Positions 14,475-23,317 of a DNA stretch of 64,000 bases are shown one piece after another. Within the stretch, counting starts at the first letter, position 1. Every line of letters begins with the position of its first letter. Under the pieces are notes generated by a model. The model was not told where the DNA came from. It saw only the letters and a list, made by a program, of their open reading frames with translations, and searched no databases. This DNA is from Chloroflexota bacterium (GTDB taxonomy: Bacteria > Chloroflexota > Anaerolineae > B4-G1 > SLSP01). The stretch is taken from the NCBI GenBank assembly GCA_029555965.1, contig JAKQHY010000015.1, forward strand, positions 1 to 64,000. The letters run 5' to 3'. The position numbers and the translations under genes were made by a program.

Positions 14475-16493
14475 ATGCAGCGCGAAATACACTGGTCGCC
14501 GCCTTTCAAGCAACTGGGGGTACGCACCCTGCGGGTGCGCAACCGCTACTTGCTGCTGGTGGATATGATCACGCTCCCGCTGGCGGCCTACTTCGCCTTT
14601 ATCCTGCGCCTGGACCTGCGCAGCCTGGACGTGGGCAGCTACCGGAACACCGCGCTGGTGTTTGCCGCCGTCGCGCTCGCGGTCAAGGTGAGCGTCCTGT
14701 TGCACCTGGACGGGTACAGCCGGTACTGGCCCTTCGCCAGTATGCCGGAACTCGACCTGGTAATTCAAGCCATCCTTGTGGGGGAGGCGCTCACGGTGGC
14801 CCTGGGGACGATCATTCTGCGGCTGACCGGCCTCCCGCTGTTCCCCCTCTCCATTCCATTCCTGGATTTCCTGCTGGCGGCGTTTGCCGTTGCCGGGCCG
14901 CGCTTGCTGCTGCGGTGGCTGTACTATCAAGCGCAGCGCCGGAAATGCGTGGCAGCCGCGTGCGTTCACAAGCGCGTCCTCATTGTGGGCGCGGGCAAGG
15001 GCGGCTATCTGACGTTGCAGGAGATCACCCGCAACCCCGCCCTGGGCCTGCTGCCGGTGGGCTTCGTGGACGACGACGTGGATAAGCAGGGCGTGGCGCT
15101 CGGCGGCGCGGTGCGGGTGCTGGGAACCACGGCGGACATCCCCGCTTTGGTGAAAGCGAAGCGCATTGACCAAATCCTCATCGCCATCCCCACCGCCTCC
15201 TCCGCCCAGATGCGGCGCATCGTCGAGATCTGCGGCCGCACCGACGCCACGGTGCTGACCCTGCCCGGCGTCTTCGAGCTGATCTCCGAGCACGTGCAGG
15301 TACAGCGCTTCCGCCCGGTGGAGGTGGCCGACCTGTTGGCCCGTGACCCGGTGCAGACCGACACCACCGAAGTCGCCCGATTGCTGGCCGGGCGCTGCGT
15401 GTTGGTGACGGGCGCGGGCGGCTCTATCGGCTCGGAGCTGTGCCGCCAGATCGCGCGCGGCAATCCGGTCCGCCTAGTGCTGCTGGGCCACGGCGAGAAT
15501 TCCATCTACCGCATCCACGGCGAACTGCGCAAAGATTTCCCCGACCTGGACGTCCAGCCCGTCATCGCCGACATCCGCGACGCGGAGCGCATAGACGCCG
15601 TCTTCGCCCAGCACCGACCCGACGTGGTTTTCCACGCGGCGGCGCACAAGCATGTGCCAATGATGGAGGCCAATCCCTTCGAGGCGGTGAGTAACAACGT
15701 GGGCGGCACGCGGACGCTGGTTCACGCGGCGGAGACGTGGGGCGTGGCGCACTTCGTGATGATCTCGACCGACAAGGCTGTGAATCCGACCAGCATCATG
15801 GGCGCGACCAAGCGCGTGGGCGAATATCTGGTGCGCGCCGCCGCGCAGCGCAGCGGGCGGGCCTTTGTCGCCGTGCGCTTCGGTAACGTCCTGGGCAGCC
15901 GGGGCAGCGTGATCCCGCTGTTCCAACAGCAAATCGCGGCCGGCGGCCCGATCACCGTGACCCACCCGGACGTCGAGCGTTACTTTATGACCATTCCGGA
16001 GGCCGTGCAGTTGGTGCTGCAAGCGGCCACGATGGGCCAGGGCGGCGAGGTTTTCGTGCTGGACATGGGCAAGCAGATCAAGATCGTGGCCCTGGCCCGC
16101 GACCTGATTCGCCTTTCCGGCCTGGAAGAAGGCAAGGACATTGACATCGTCTTCACCGGCCTGCGCCCCGGTGAGAAGCTCTACGAGGAGCTGTTTACCG
16201 CCGAGGAAACGCACGCGCGCAGCCGCCACCACAAGATTTTCTTCGCGCAGAACGGGCATATTTCGGCGGAGGGGATTGAACGGGACGTGGTGCGGCTCTT
16301 GGATGCGGCGGCGAATGGGAGCTATGAAGCGCTGTTGGCCTGTGTGAAAGCGCTGGCCCCGGCTTATGTGCCGGAACGTGAGCGGTTGGCGATGCACCAT
16401 GAAGCAGCGGTTGCCCCCCTCCGTGAACGCGCTGAGGCGCAGCCTACGGCGGAGTCATTGTTCCGGCGGGTTGAAGCGCCAGCGTTGAATTGA
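14475..16493 (+). CDS. Membrane-bound nucleotide-sugar 4,6-dehydratase (PglF/CapD/FlaA1-like)
   Basis: This 672-aa protein has four N-terminal transmembrane helices (within ~25-135), a first Rossmann domain (VGAGKGG, ~160) and a SDR-type dehydratase domain from ~310 with GAGGSIGSELCRQ, the HKHVPMME segment, STDKAVNPTSIMGATKR and RPGEKLYEEL. The family removes water from UDP-GlcNAc at the membrane to give the 4-keto-6-deoxy sugar. PglC-, PglD- and PglE-like genes lie further along the locus, so it could supply bacillosamine. AGGAGG stands six bases before the ATG. It opens the polysaccharide locus and keeps the high-GC character of the left flank. Confidence 0.92.
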   Translation: MQREIHWSPPFKQLGVRTLRVRNRYLLLVDMITLPLAAYFAFILRLDLRSLDVGSYRNTALVFAAVALAVKVSVLLHLDGYSRYWPFASMPELDLVIQAILVGEALTVALGTIILRLTGLPLFPLSIPFLDFLLAAFAVAGPRLLLRWLYYQAQRRKCVAAACVHKRVLIVGAGKGGYLTLQEITRNPALGLLPVGFVDDDVDKQGVALGGAVRVLGTTADIPALVKAKRIDQILIAIPTASSAQMRRIVEICGRTDATVLTLPGVFELISEHVQVQRFRPVEVADLLARDPVQTDTTEVARLLAGRCVLVTGAGGSIGSELCRQIARGNPVRLVLLGHGENSIYRIHGELRKDFPDLDVQPVIADIRDAERIDAVFAQHRPDVVFHAAAHKHVPMMEANPFEAVSNNVGGTRTLVHAAETWGVAHFVMISTDKAVNPTSIMGATKRVGEYLVRAAAQRSGRAFVAVRFGNVLGSRGSVIPLFQQQIAAGGPITVTHPDVERYFMTIPEAVQLVLQAATMGQGGEVFVLDMGKQIKIVALARDLIRLSGLEEGKDIDIVFTGLRPGEKLYEELFTAEETHARSRHHKIFFAQNGHISAEGIERDVVRLLDAAANGSYEALLACVKALAPAYVPERERLAMHHEAAVAPLRERAEAQPTAESLFRRVEAPALN

Positions 16494-16497
16494 GGCT

Positions 16498-16556
16498 GAA
16501 ACGTTGGAACGTTGGAACGTTGGAACGTTGGAACGTTGAAACGTTGGAACGTTGGG
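16498..16556. repeat. 9-bp minisatellite, tract 2
   Basis: Six units of the reverse-oriented form CGTTGGAAC follow the dehydratase stop codon. A broken piece (AACGTTCCAACGTACGTTGG) recurs at 16612-16631. Confidence 0.9.
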
Positions 16557-16576
16557 GAAAAGACGCATTCATAGAC

Positions 16577-16586
16577 TGGTATAATG
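16577..16586 (+). promoter_or_regulatory. Extended -10 promoter, TGGTATAATG
   Basis: A TG-extended perfect -10 (TATAAT at 16580-16585) about 70 bp before the nucleotidyltransferase gene. No -35 box at normal spacing. The same ten bases occur at 32946 and 37911. Confidence 0.5.
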
Positions 16587-16656
16587 TAAAACGAGGATTG
16601 AGGAACGTGCTAACGTTCCAACGTACGTTGGGGTGAGAAACGAAAAGGAAACGCAA

Positions 16657-17037
16657 ATGGCGAAAACTGCACTAACACTGAATCGTGAAGCGTGGTGCGC
16701 TTATCATCCTGGGGCATGGAGAGATGCAGCGGACACATCCTACACAGCCTCCCGTTGGGATCTCGCATGGCAGGTTGCATGCGAGATTGCCTATCAATTG
16801 CACAAAGAATTTGCCCCAACACGCGTGGTGGTATTTGGATCTCTGGCGCATCGCGCGTGGTTCACACCGTGGTCGGATATTGACCTGGCCACCTGGGATA
16901 TACCACCCGAAGCCTTTTATCGCGCAGTTGCCCTGGTCATAGGTCTGAGTTCAGAATTTGAAGTTGACTTAGTTGCGCCAGAAGCCTGTAGTCCTGCGTT
17001 ACGACATGTCATTGAGCAAGAAGGAATTGAGTTATGA
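16657..17037 (+). CDS. MntA-like nucleotidyltransferase (antitoxin-type)
   Basis: This 126-aa protein carries the pol-beta-type nucleotidyltransferase motif FGSLAHRAWFTPWSDIDLA (GS and DxD). Small proteins of this form pair with HEPN toxins (HepT) and modify them with AMP. The following ORF overlaps by ATGA (17034-17037), as expected for such a pair, but that ORF is broken. ATG 16657 was preferred because AAGGA lies seven bases upstream. It may be an orphan antitoxin left after loss of its partner. Confidence 0.75.
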   Translation: MAKTALTLNREAWCAYHPGAWRDAADTSYTASRWDLAWQVACEIAYQLHKEFAPTRVVVFGSLAHRAWFTPWSDIDLATWDIPPEAFYRAVALVIGLSSEFEVDLVAPEACSPALRHVIEQEGIEL

Positions 17038-17168
17038 GTAAGCAATTACTCCGCATTGTGCATCGCATTCGCGAGGTTGCAAGCGTTAGTGACACAAACA
17101 CCGGATGTTTTCGCACAAACGAGTGCCTGAAAGCGCATTTGTTGAAGCAATCAACCCTTGATATGTGA
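17034..17168 (+). pseudogene. Truncated HepT/HEPN-like partner gene
   Basis: The ORF starts at the ATGA overlap and encodes 44 residues beginning MSKQLLRIVHRIREVASV. Typical HEPN partners are two to three times longer. After about 18 residues the sequence stops looking like a helical domain, so only the 5' end of the toxin gene seems to remain. Identification rests mainly on position. Confidence 0.4.
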
Positions 17169-17183
17169 AGCGGATATGATCTA

Positions 17184-17363
17184 ATGTCGGATATCGTCAT
17201 CCGAGCCAAAAACCTGGAAAAGCACTACACCATCGTCCGCCAAACGGAGCGCGGCCGCTACTTGGCCCTGCGACGCGCTGGCGCACAACGCAGGCCCGCG
17301 TCGTGCGCAAAAACCCGTCGCCTTCCAAATCAGGTGCTTTTCATCAATATGGTGCTCAAATAG
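17184..17363 (+). pseudogene. Remnant of an O-antigen ABC transporter ATPase gene (Wzt-like N-terminus)
   Basis: The first ~29 codons (MSDIVIRAKNLEKHYTIVRQ) match the N-terminus of Wzt/TagH-type ATPases, ahead of the Walker A motif. A shift to another frame then gives CDALAHNAG, the expected continuation, so a frameshift is present. The sequence ends before any Walker motif. It is a scar of an ABC-type export gene at the border of the AT-rich block. 17364-17494 holds nothing I recognise. Confidence 0.6.
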
Positions 17364-17494
17364 TTCATTGCGAATGAGCTTACCCAGAGAATGGCAAAAC
17401 AACAGGCCCATAACTTACTAATTAACCATTACCGAATTCAGTCTGAATCATCTTTTGCACTTAAATTACCAGAAAGCTATTAGGAATTCTATTT

Positions 17495-19039
17495 ATGCTG
17501 ATTGATTCACAAGCTAAACCAGAACCGTCACGAACGCAACGAGCATATTTAAACATGATTTCATCTTTTCTTGATTATGGGGCGCGAATTGGAGTCTCTT
17601 TTATTATCACACCCCTTCTCGTTTCTGGTTTGGGCAGTACACTCTTTGGTATTTGGCAAGTTCTAAATAGAATGGTCAGTTATATGTCGGTTGCTGATGG
17701 TCGTCCAACGCAAGCTCTCAAGTGGGTCATTGCTAACCATCAGGAAGCCGATGATGTGAACATCCAACGTCGGGCCATCGGTAGTGCTTTGCGGGCCTGG
17801 TGGCTAATGCTTCCTTTTATGACCTTAATTGGGGCAATTCTCGTATGGATATCTCCGTTAGTGGTAAAAACGCCGCCAGAATTCATCACTGTGGTTCGAG
17901 TAGCATGTTCCTTGCTAGTTTTCAACTTGATGCTATTGGGAATAACCTCTCTGCCCACATCTGTTCTAAGAGGCATGAATTTAGAGTACAAATGTATGGG
18001 CGTCGTAGCAGGTATGAACGTCCTGGATGGTCTGCTGGTTGCAGGCGCACTATATTTAGACTGGGGCTTGATTGGTGTTGCGGGGGCACACCTTATCCAG
18101 AATTTGCTAACGGGGCTTCTTTTCTGGTATCTGGTTAAAACTAGTCTGCCCTGGTTTGGGGTGGCAAAAACCTCGCGGCAAGAAGCTCGTAATTTCCTCA
18201 GCCTAAGCATCTGGTATGCTGGATGGAACTTGGTCCATAACTTATTGCTTTTTAGCGATGTGATGCTTCTTGGTTTGATTCTGTCGGCCACTGCCGTCAC
18301 ACAATACACCCTGACCGGCTATGTTGCACAGGTGCTCATTGAGGTCACAACTATGATAATTGGTGCCGCCGCCCCAGGTCTGGGGGGGCTGATCGGACAA
18401 CGTCAGTATGAAAGAGTTGTTGCTTTGCGCAAGGAAATGCTGTGGATAAGCAGCTTTGTCGCAGGGGTGTTGGGGTCTATGATTTTGCTTTGGAATAAAT
18501 CATTCATCACATTATGGGTGGGTGAGGAACACTATACGGGGCCTGTAATTAATCTGTTACTGGTTTTGATGGCAATACAATTGTTATTCCTACGTAACGA
18601 GAGTTACCTTATTGATCTCACTCTAGATTTACGGCGCAAGGTAATCCTCGGTATAATGTCGGTATTGCTTTCGATTGGACTAGCAGCAGTGTTGACCCAC
18701 TGGATGGGGATCCTGGGTCTCTGTTTAGGAATCTTGGGTGGCCGTATGTTGTTAACCATAGCGTATCCGGCAATTACCACTGAGTTTTTGGGGGTCTCTT
18801 GGCTGTCCCAGTTTAAACCCATGCTTCGCTCAACTTTTGTAATGATCGGATTGTTTATATTAGCAACCTATTTGGGGCAGATCATCAAAGTGGATCGCTG
18901 GATCATGTTGATAGGCTATACAAGCCTCAGTATACCAATAGTTGCAGTGATATTTTGGGGTATAGGATTTTCATCTCAGGAAAGAAAGCAATTGGTGAAG
19001 CGGATAAGTAACCTCAAATTCCTGGCGAAGATTGTCTAG
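17495..19039 (+). CDS. wzx: Wzx-type polysaccharide flippase
   Basis: This 514-aa membrane protein has about 12-14 hydrophobic helices and no soluble domain of size, as in the MOP/PST flippase superfamily. The N-terminal region (FLDYGARIGVSFIITPLLVS) and the middle helix pair around LLFSDVMLLGLILSATAVTQ are typical of Wzx proteins. It would move undecaprenyl-linked repeat units across the membrane. It is the first intact gene of the AT-rich block and stands next to the remnant of a competing ABC-type exporter. Substrate specificity cannot be read. Confidence 0.85.
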   Translation: MLIDSQAKPEPSRTQRAYLNMISSFLDYGARIGVSFIITPLLVSGLGSTLFGIWQVLNRMVSYMSVADGRPTQALKWVIANHQEADDVNIQRRAIGSALRAWWLMLPFMTLIGAILVWISPLVVKTPPEFITVVRVACSLLVFNLMLLGITSLPTSVLRGMNLEYKCMGVVAGMNVLDGLLVAGALYLDWGLIGVAGAHLIQNLLTGLLFWYLVKTSLPWFGVAKTSRQEARNFLSLSIWYAGWNLVHNLLLFSDVMLLGLILSATAVTQYTLTGYVAQVLIEVTTMIIGAAAPGLGGLIGQRQYERVVALRKEMLWISSFVAGVLGSMILLWNKSFITLWVGEEHYTGPVINLLLVLMAIQLLFLRNESYLIDLTLDLRRKVILGIMSVLLSIGLAAVLTHWMGILGLCLGILGGRMLLTIAYPAITTEFLGVSWLSQFKPMLRSTFVMIGLFILATYLGQIIKVDRWIMLIGYTSLSIPIVAVIFWGIGFSSQERKQLVKRISNLKFLAKIV

Positions 19040-19297
19040 ATGAATCATCAAAATGGAGGTTATGACCGCGATTTAGTTTATCACGGTCAGTCGATAAGCC
19101 CACAGTGGTTTATGATTCAGGATTTTATTGAAGTGCTCGAAAAACTAACTTGAATTTCCAGACAGCTATTTTTTCAGAAAGGTTTTGGCACGGTGATATC
19201 TCGATATTTTGATGCTGATGGAGTATCACGAGCTACTCATCCGGGCTCATTGTTTTGTGACCTATCGATGTTTGTCTTAAAAGTTCGATCCAAGTAG
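19040..19297 (+). pseudogene. Broken methyltransferase-like fragment with in-frame TGA
   Basis: Translation from the ATG directly after the flippase stop gives 37 residues (MNHQNGGYDRDLVYHGQSIS...), a TGA at 19151-19153, and then 47 more codons in the same frame (GFGTVISRYFDADGVSRATH, ending LKVRSK) to TAG 19295-19297. The continuous frame points to one gene with a nonsense mutation. It looks like the C-terminal part of a SAM-dependent methyltransferase-type protein, a weak assignment. Confidence 0.45.
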
Positions 19298-19307
19298 GTA
19301 GTCTATA

Positions 19308-20582
19308 ATGAGGCAATGCTCTCGCGTTGATCAGATTTGTCTGAATTATGGTTATCCAGAAGAGTTTCGCACCCTGCTGGAACGTATCGTCAAAGCTATC
19401 ACTGTTCCCGAAACCTTATCTATAGTGCTTCTAGGTAGCGCTAGTCGCGGAGAAATCGTCGGCCAACTGGGGCCTCGTGGCCTGATGTTGTTTAGCGATC
19501 TAGAGATAATGGTGATTACACGACATCAGAGTGAAGCTCGGACCAGGCAAAAAGCACTATCAGATATCGAGAGTTTGGAGGTTGAACAGAGAGCTATAGG
19601 TGCATGCACTTTCCATATTGATGTAGGCTATGACACGCAGCGATCGTGGAAGCGACCTCATAGTGAGTTCCATGCTTGGGAAATAAAGCAGACAGGATAT
19701 GTTGTGTTTGGCGAAGATGTGCTTGATTTGATTCAAGTCCAAGTCCAACCCCAATCTGCTATCCAATCATCTCTAAATAGGCTGTGGCACTTGTTGCTCT
19801 ATTTCCCCGCATCTCTATTGCGCAGGCAATCTACACAGCATGATGAGCAAGTCTTTAGCTATATATTGAGCCGGGCCATCTTGGATTTTCCGTTATGGTT
19901 GCTTGTCAGCAATAAGGTGTTGGTACCTGGTTTTACAAAACGCTATGATTTCCTTCAAGCAGAGCGTGAATTCTTCAGACAACAGGACTTTCCTGTAGAT
20001 GAATTGATTGACTGGGTTAAATTGGCTCTGGAGATCAGAAACGCCCCAACATCTGAATTGTTAAAAGAGAGAATTACGCCAGTTTATGAGGCTGTATTAG
20101 GTTGGTACTCCAAAATGGTTTTGTGGACAACAAAAAGTAGGATGATTTCAGACGATTTGCCGATATTGTTACAACAGTACAGAAAACAATTGTATTCACC
20201 GTTGGGTTGGAAGAGGCGTCTTTGGGAGGCACGTTTAGCAGTGGAGTTTGCCAAAACACGGCGCTTGCGACAGGGCGCCCATTGGTTGTTTGAAAACAAG
20301 CAATTACTGATTACATCTTTCCTTTGGCATATGCATCAAGCTGCCATTAGTTATCTTAACGACGATGCCCCAGCGGCAACAAAGTGGTTAGCACTAGCCG
20401 CATCCAATATGGAGGAACTTTGGCCGCGAGACTATAAACGTAGAAATGCTGACTCCTTTGTCGATTCGTGGCTTGCCTTACGGAATCGTTTTTTCGATTT
20501 CATTCCACAATTCTATAGAGGGTTGGAGTCCAAACAAAGTTATTACAGATGGATTCTCAGCGATGGTTACAACAGTATTTAG
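19308..20582 (+). CDS. Nucleotidyltransferase-fold protein of unknown role
   Basis: This 424-aa protein has an N-terminal nucleotidyltransferase domain showing LLGSASRGEIVG and SDLEIMVI (residues ~45-75), the G-S and D-x-E metal-binding pattern of the pol-beta superfamily. The rest (~150-424) is mostly helical with several Trp-rich stretches and no family I recognise. It lies between the flippase and a phosphatase-superfamily gene, both on the same strand, so it may modify a glycan or lipid carrier. Base composition is AT-rich like its neighbours. Confidence 0.6.
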   Translation: MRQCSRVDQICLNYGYPEEFRTLLERIVKAITVPETLSIVLLGSASRGEIVGQLGPRGLMLFSDLEIMVITRHQSEARTRQKALSDIESLEVEQRAIGACTFHIDVGYDTQRSWKRPHSEFHAWEIKQTGYVVFGEDVLDLIQVQVQPQSAIQSSLNRLWHLLLYFPASLLRRQSTQHDEQVFSYILSRAILDFPLWLLVSNKVLVPGFTKRYDFLQAEREFFRQQDFPVDELIDWVKLALEIRNAPTSELLKERITPVYEAVLGWYSKMVLWTTKSRMISDDLPILLQQYRKQLYSPLGWKRRLWEARLAVEFAKTRRLRQGAHWLFENKQLLITSFLWHMHQAAISYLNDDAPAATKWLALAASNMEELWPRDYKRRNADSFVDSWLALRNRFFDFIPQFYRGLESKQSYYRWILSDGYNSI

Positions 20583-20696
20583 GCGACTGGTCAAGAAATG
20601 CACTCCAGCGCTTTTGAGAATCAGCCGGCATACTTCCAAATAATTGAGATCACTAGATGCTATGCGACAAGTGTGAATATACTACTGGAGACTATA

Positions 20697-21827
20697 ATGT
20701 CACCCATTCTTCTTGTTTTCATTGATAGCTTTCCTTTTGATTATCTAAATCACGCTCCGTTTTTGAGTTCTCTCGCAAACTCGTGGCGTGTTATTCCTGG
20801 CTTTGGGTATAGCTCCACCTGTCAAGTTGAGTTATTATCCGGTTTAACGCCGGACAGTCTCGGATATTTCGGCGAGTGGGTCTACAATCCTGCCGATGCA
20901 CCGTTTCGCAAGTGGCATTCGCCCTTGCAGACGCTTTCTGTCACCAGACATATCTACTACCTCGATCGGGTGCTGCACAAAATTTTACAGCGCATATCAG
21001 GAATTGGTATAAAAAACATACCTTTGTCCTATCTGAGTTATTTTAGTTCCCCGTATGTGAGCGTATTTGACAAGAGATTTCCACACAGTTCTATTCCGAA
21101 CCTGCCCAGGGTAAAGGGCGTGTGTTCTTATGATTATAGCAGCTTGCCGGTGGAAAAAGTAGATACCGCGGTCTATGAGCGGGCAAAACAGTGTATAGCG
21201 AATATCCCCGAAAATCATCATCTTTTTGTATCAATGACCAAGCTGGATCATGTAGGACATTGGAACGGCGTGGATTCCCCCGAATATCGTCAAAAAGTTG
21301 CCGAGTTAGATCAATGGGTCGAGGACTTATACGTGCGCTTTTTAAAGCGTTTTCCAGAGGGGGAGCTAGTCGTGATATCTGACCATGGAATGGTTAACGT
21401 GAAACAGCTAGTGACATTGGAATTGGAAAAGGTTTTTGGTAAAGTAAGACCCGACACTTACACCTATTTTCTGGATGGCACTTTACTCAGAATCTGGTCG
21501 GATCAGCCGCATCTGATCAACAATATGGTAGACTATTTAAGCAACCTGCAAATCGGCGTGTCCCTGACAACAAACGAACGTAATGCCTTTGGTCTTACTC
21601 GGCCTAGCTGCGGGAACATAATCTTCGTGTTAAATGAATCTGTTATGTTCGTGCCGAGTTTTTGGGGCGGGCGCAGCTCTAAAGGGATGCATGGATATCA
21701 TCCTCTGATTTCATCTCAGCATGGAATACTTTTAAGTTCAACGGCTCTTTTTCCTGATTTCACATCTATAGAGGAATTGCGCGCCCCCCAAATATTCCAA
21801 GGATTGCACTCGATAATGACAGTGTAA
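20697..21827 (+). CDS. Alkaline-phosphatase-superfamily hydrolase/transferase
   Basis: This 376-aa protein resembles type I phosphodiesterase/nucleotide pyrophosphatase enzymes. The metal-site landmarks can be followed: FIDSFPFDYL near the start, a nucleophile loop SSTCQVELLSGLTPDS, KLDHVGHW, VISDHGMV and GYHP. It could cleave or transfer a phospho-substituent on the polysaccharide or its lipid carrier. No signal peptide is present, so a cytoplasmic place is likely. I chose ATG 20697 because GGAG precedes it; the track start at 20598 lies in poor-quality upstream sequence. Confidence 0.8.
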   Translation: MSPILLVFIDSFPFDYLNHAPFLSSLANSWRVIPGFGYSSTCQVELLSGLTPDSLGYFGEWVYNPADAPFRKWHSPLQTLSVTRHIYYLDRVLHKILQRISGIGIKNIPLSYLSYFSSPYVSVFDKRFPHSSIPNLPRVKGVCSYDYSSLPVEKVDTAVYERAKQCIANIPENHHLFVSMTKLDHVGHWNGVDSPEYRQKVAELDQWVEDLYVRFLKRFPEGELVVISDHGMVNVKQLVTLELEKVFGKVRPDTYTYFLDGTLLRIWSDQPHLINNMVDYLSNLQIGVSLTTNERNAFGLTRPSCGNIIFVLNESVMFVPSFWGGRSSKGMHGYHPLISSQHGILLSSTALFPDFTSIEELRAPQIFQGLHSIMTV

Positions 21828-21846
21828 TGTTTGGAGGAACTCTGTT

Positions 21847-23316
21847 ATGAGCTTGTCAAATGTCCACCCGCACAGGAGATCGTTGCCTGCTACTGTTGGT
21901 TGGCACAAGTCTGTGATAACTTCCATAGGCCTTGTACTAGCTGTTCTGGCAGGCATCATGATATCAACGCTATCTATGGGGGTTCTTGCAGACAGACAAT
22001 TTGGAATATTCCTAATATTCTCGTTGCTCTTAGCTTTAACAGGAATTGCGCTAGCGCAGAGCGTCGATCGGGATAATGCTTCACATCTGACACAACTATT
22101 CTTGATGGCATTTGTCATTCGAATTGTTATGACTCTTATTCTGTATCAGCATTTCATGCATATAAACGGATACCCTTTTGTAGGTTCCTGGGGTGCCGAC
22201 GACCAGGGATACCATTATCGGGCAACTAGACTTGCTGAGCAATGGGCTGCGGGGAATTGGTATTTCCCATCTCACGATTCGGCCGCGTATGATTCGTTAA
22301 CGGCACTGTTCTATTTTACATTTGGATCTGTACCCTTGGTTGTACGCGCCCTTAACTGCTTTGCCGGTGCCGTGTCCACAGTTTTCACCGCCTCACTTGC
22401 CCACTACATATTTGGCGCAAGAATTGGACAAAAGGCTGGACGGTTAGTTGCCTTTATGCCTGACCTTTTGCTCTTTTCTGCTATTCAGTATCGAGACTCT
22501 CTGCTCACAGCGATGATTTTATATCTCATTTGGGCCTTCCGCTGGAACGGACCTGCGTTGCGGTCGTATTGGCATTTATTGATATCGCTAGTTGTTTTCT
22601 TTGGATTTTTATTCATGTATCGTAACGCTGCCCCTATTATGCTAGGGGTTCTTGGTACTACCGTGGTCTTCCAGATGTGGAGTCCAGATGTAAAACAGAG
22701 TTCCTCACGCGTAAAGTATTCCGTACTTCTCCTATCTTGTGTTCTATTGGGGATAGTTTTAGTACAGATTGTAGACACCCTATATGCTCAATCTATTTGG
22801 GATGTTGCCTGGCGAATAGAATCTAGTCAACAACATGCCTCTCGAATCCTCGCCGAATCACCCACTGATTCACTTAGTGCTCTGTTGTATACTGATCAGG
22901 GTGGGGTGCAAGGAATCTTGACAGCGCCAGTGCGATTTTTGTTCCCCCTAATATTACCTATACCGACTCCATCATTCTGGGGATCTCTTGAACTAGATGC
23001 CGTTCTGTTGTCTATGGGTTCATTGGTCTGGTATATAATGTTACCATGCGCCGGCTATGGCCTAATTTGGGCTCTGAAACATGACTTCAAAAAGGCATTC
23101 CCAATCTATGCTTTTCCTTTCTTTAGTTTAGTTGGCCTCTTTCTTATGTACTACTCAGGATCAATAAGGTATCGAACTCAGTTTATGCCGTTGCTTTGGA
23201 TATTGGTAGCCCTGGGTTTAGACCGGCTTTCACATTGGCACATGGAATATATGTTGATGTTAATATCATTGGGGATTGTTTTCGCAGGATATATAGCTTT
23301 CAAGGGGAGCCTTTAA
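21847..23316 (+). CDS. Multi-pass membrane glycosyltransferase (GT-C) or Wzy-like polymerase
   Basis: This 489-aa protein has about ten to twelve transmembrane helices. The first large loop carries GADDQGYHYRATRLAEQW, an acidic motif in the position where GT-C enzymes (PMT/ArnT type) hold their catalytic Asp. The C-terminal helices end in SIRYRTQFMPLLWI, typical of that fold. In this locus it may transfer a sugar from a lipid-linked donor or act as repeat-unit polymerase; no other polymerase candidate is visible. GGAGGA precedes the ATG. The next gene starts two bases after its stop. Confidence 0.7.
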   Translation: MSLSNVHPHRRSLPATVGWHKSVITSIGLVLAVLAGIMISTLSMGVLADRQFGIFLIFSLLLALTGIALAQSVDRDNASHLTQLFLMAFVIRIVMTLILYQHFMHINGYPFVGSWGADDQGYHYRATRLAEQWAAGNWYFPSHDSAAYDSLTALFYFTFGSVPLVVRALNCFAGAVSTVFTASLAHYIFGARIGQKAGRLVAFMPDLLLFSAIQYRDSLLTAMILYLIWAFRWNGPALRSYWHLLISLVVFFGFLFMYRNAAPIMLGVLGTTVVFQMWSPDVKQSSSRVKYSVLLLSCVLLGIVLVQIVDTLYAQSIWDVAWRIESSQQHASRILAESPTDSLSALLYTDQGGVQGILTAPVRFLFPLILPIPTPSFWGSLELDAVLLSMGSLVWYIMLPCAGYGLIWALKHDFKKAFPIYAFPFFSLVGLFLMYYSGSIRYRTQFMPLLWILVALGLDRLSHWHMEYMLMLISLGIVFAGYIAFKGSL

Positions 23317-23317
23317 T

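Noticed and set aside
14088-14542. ORFs reading RWNVGTLERWDVGTL
   Set aside because: Translations of the 9-bp minisatellite in all frames, not proteins.
17181-17411. 76-aa antisense ORF starting MGLLFCHSLGKLI
   Set aside because: Overlaps the Wzt-like remnant; no family resemblance and no ribosome-binding site.
19151-19153. UGA as selenocysteine
   Set aside because: No SECIS-like hairpin directly downstream, and the fragment lacks a redox context; a nonsense mutation is simpler.
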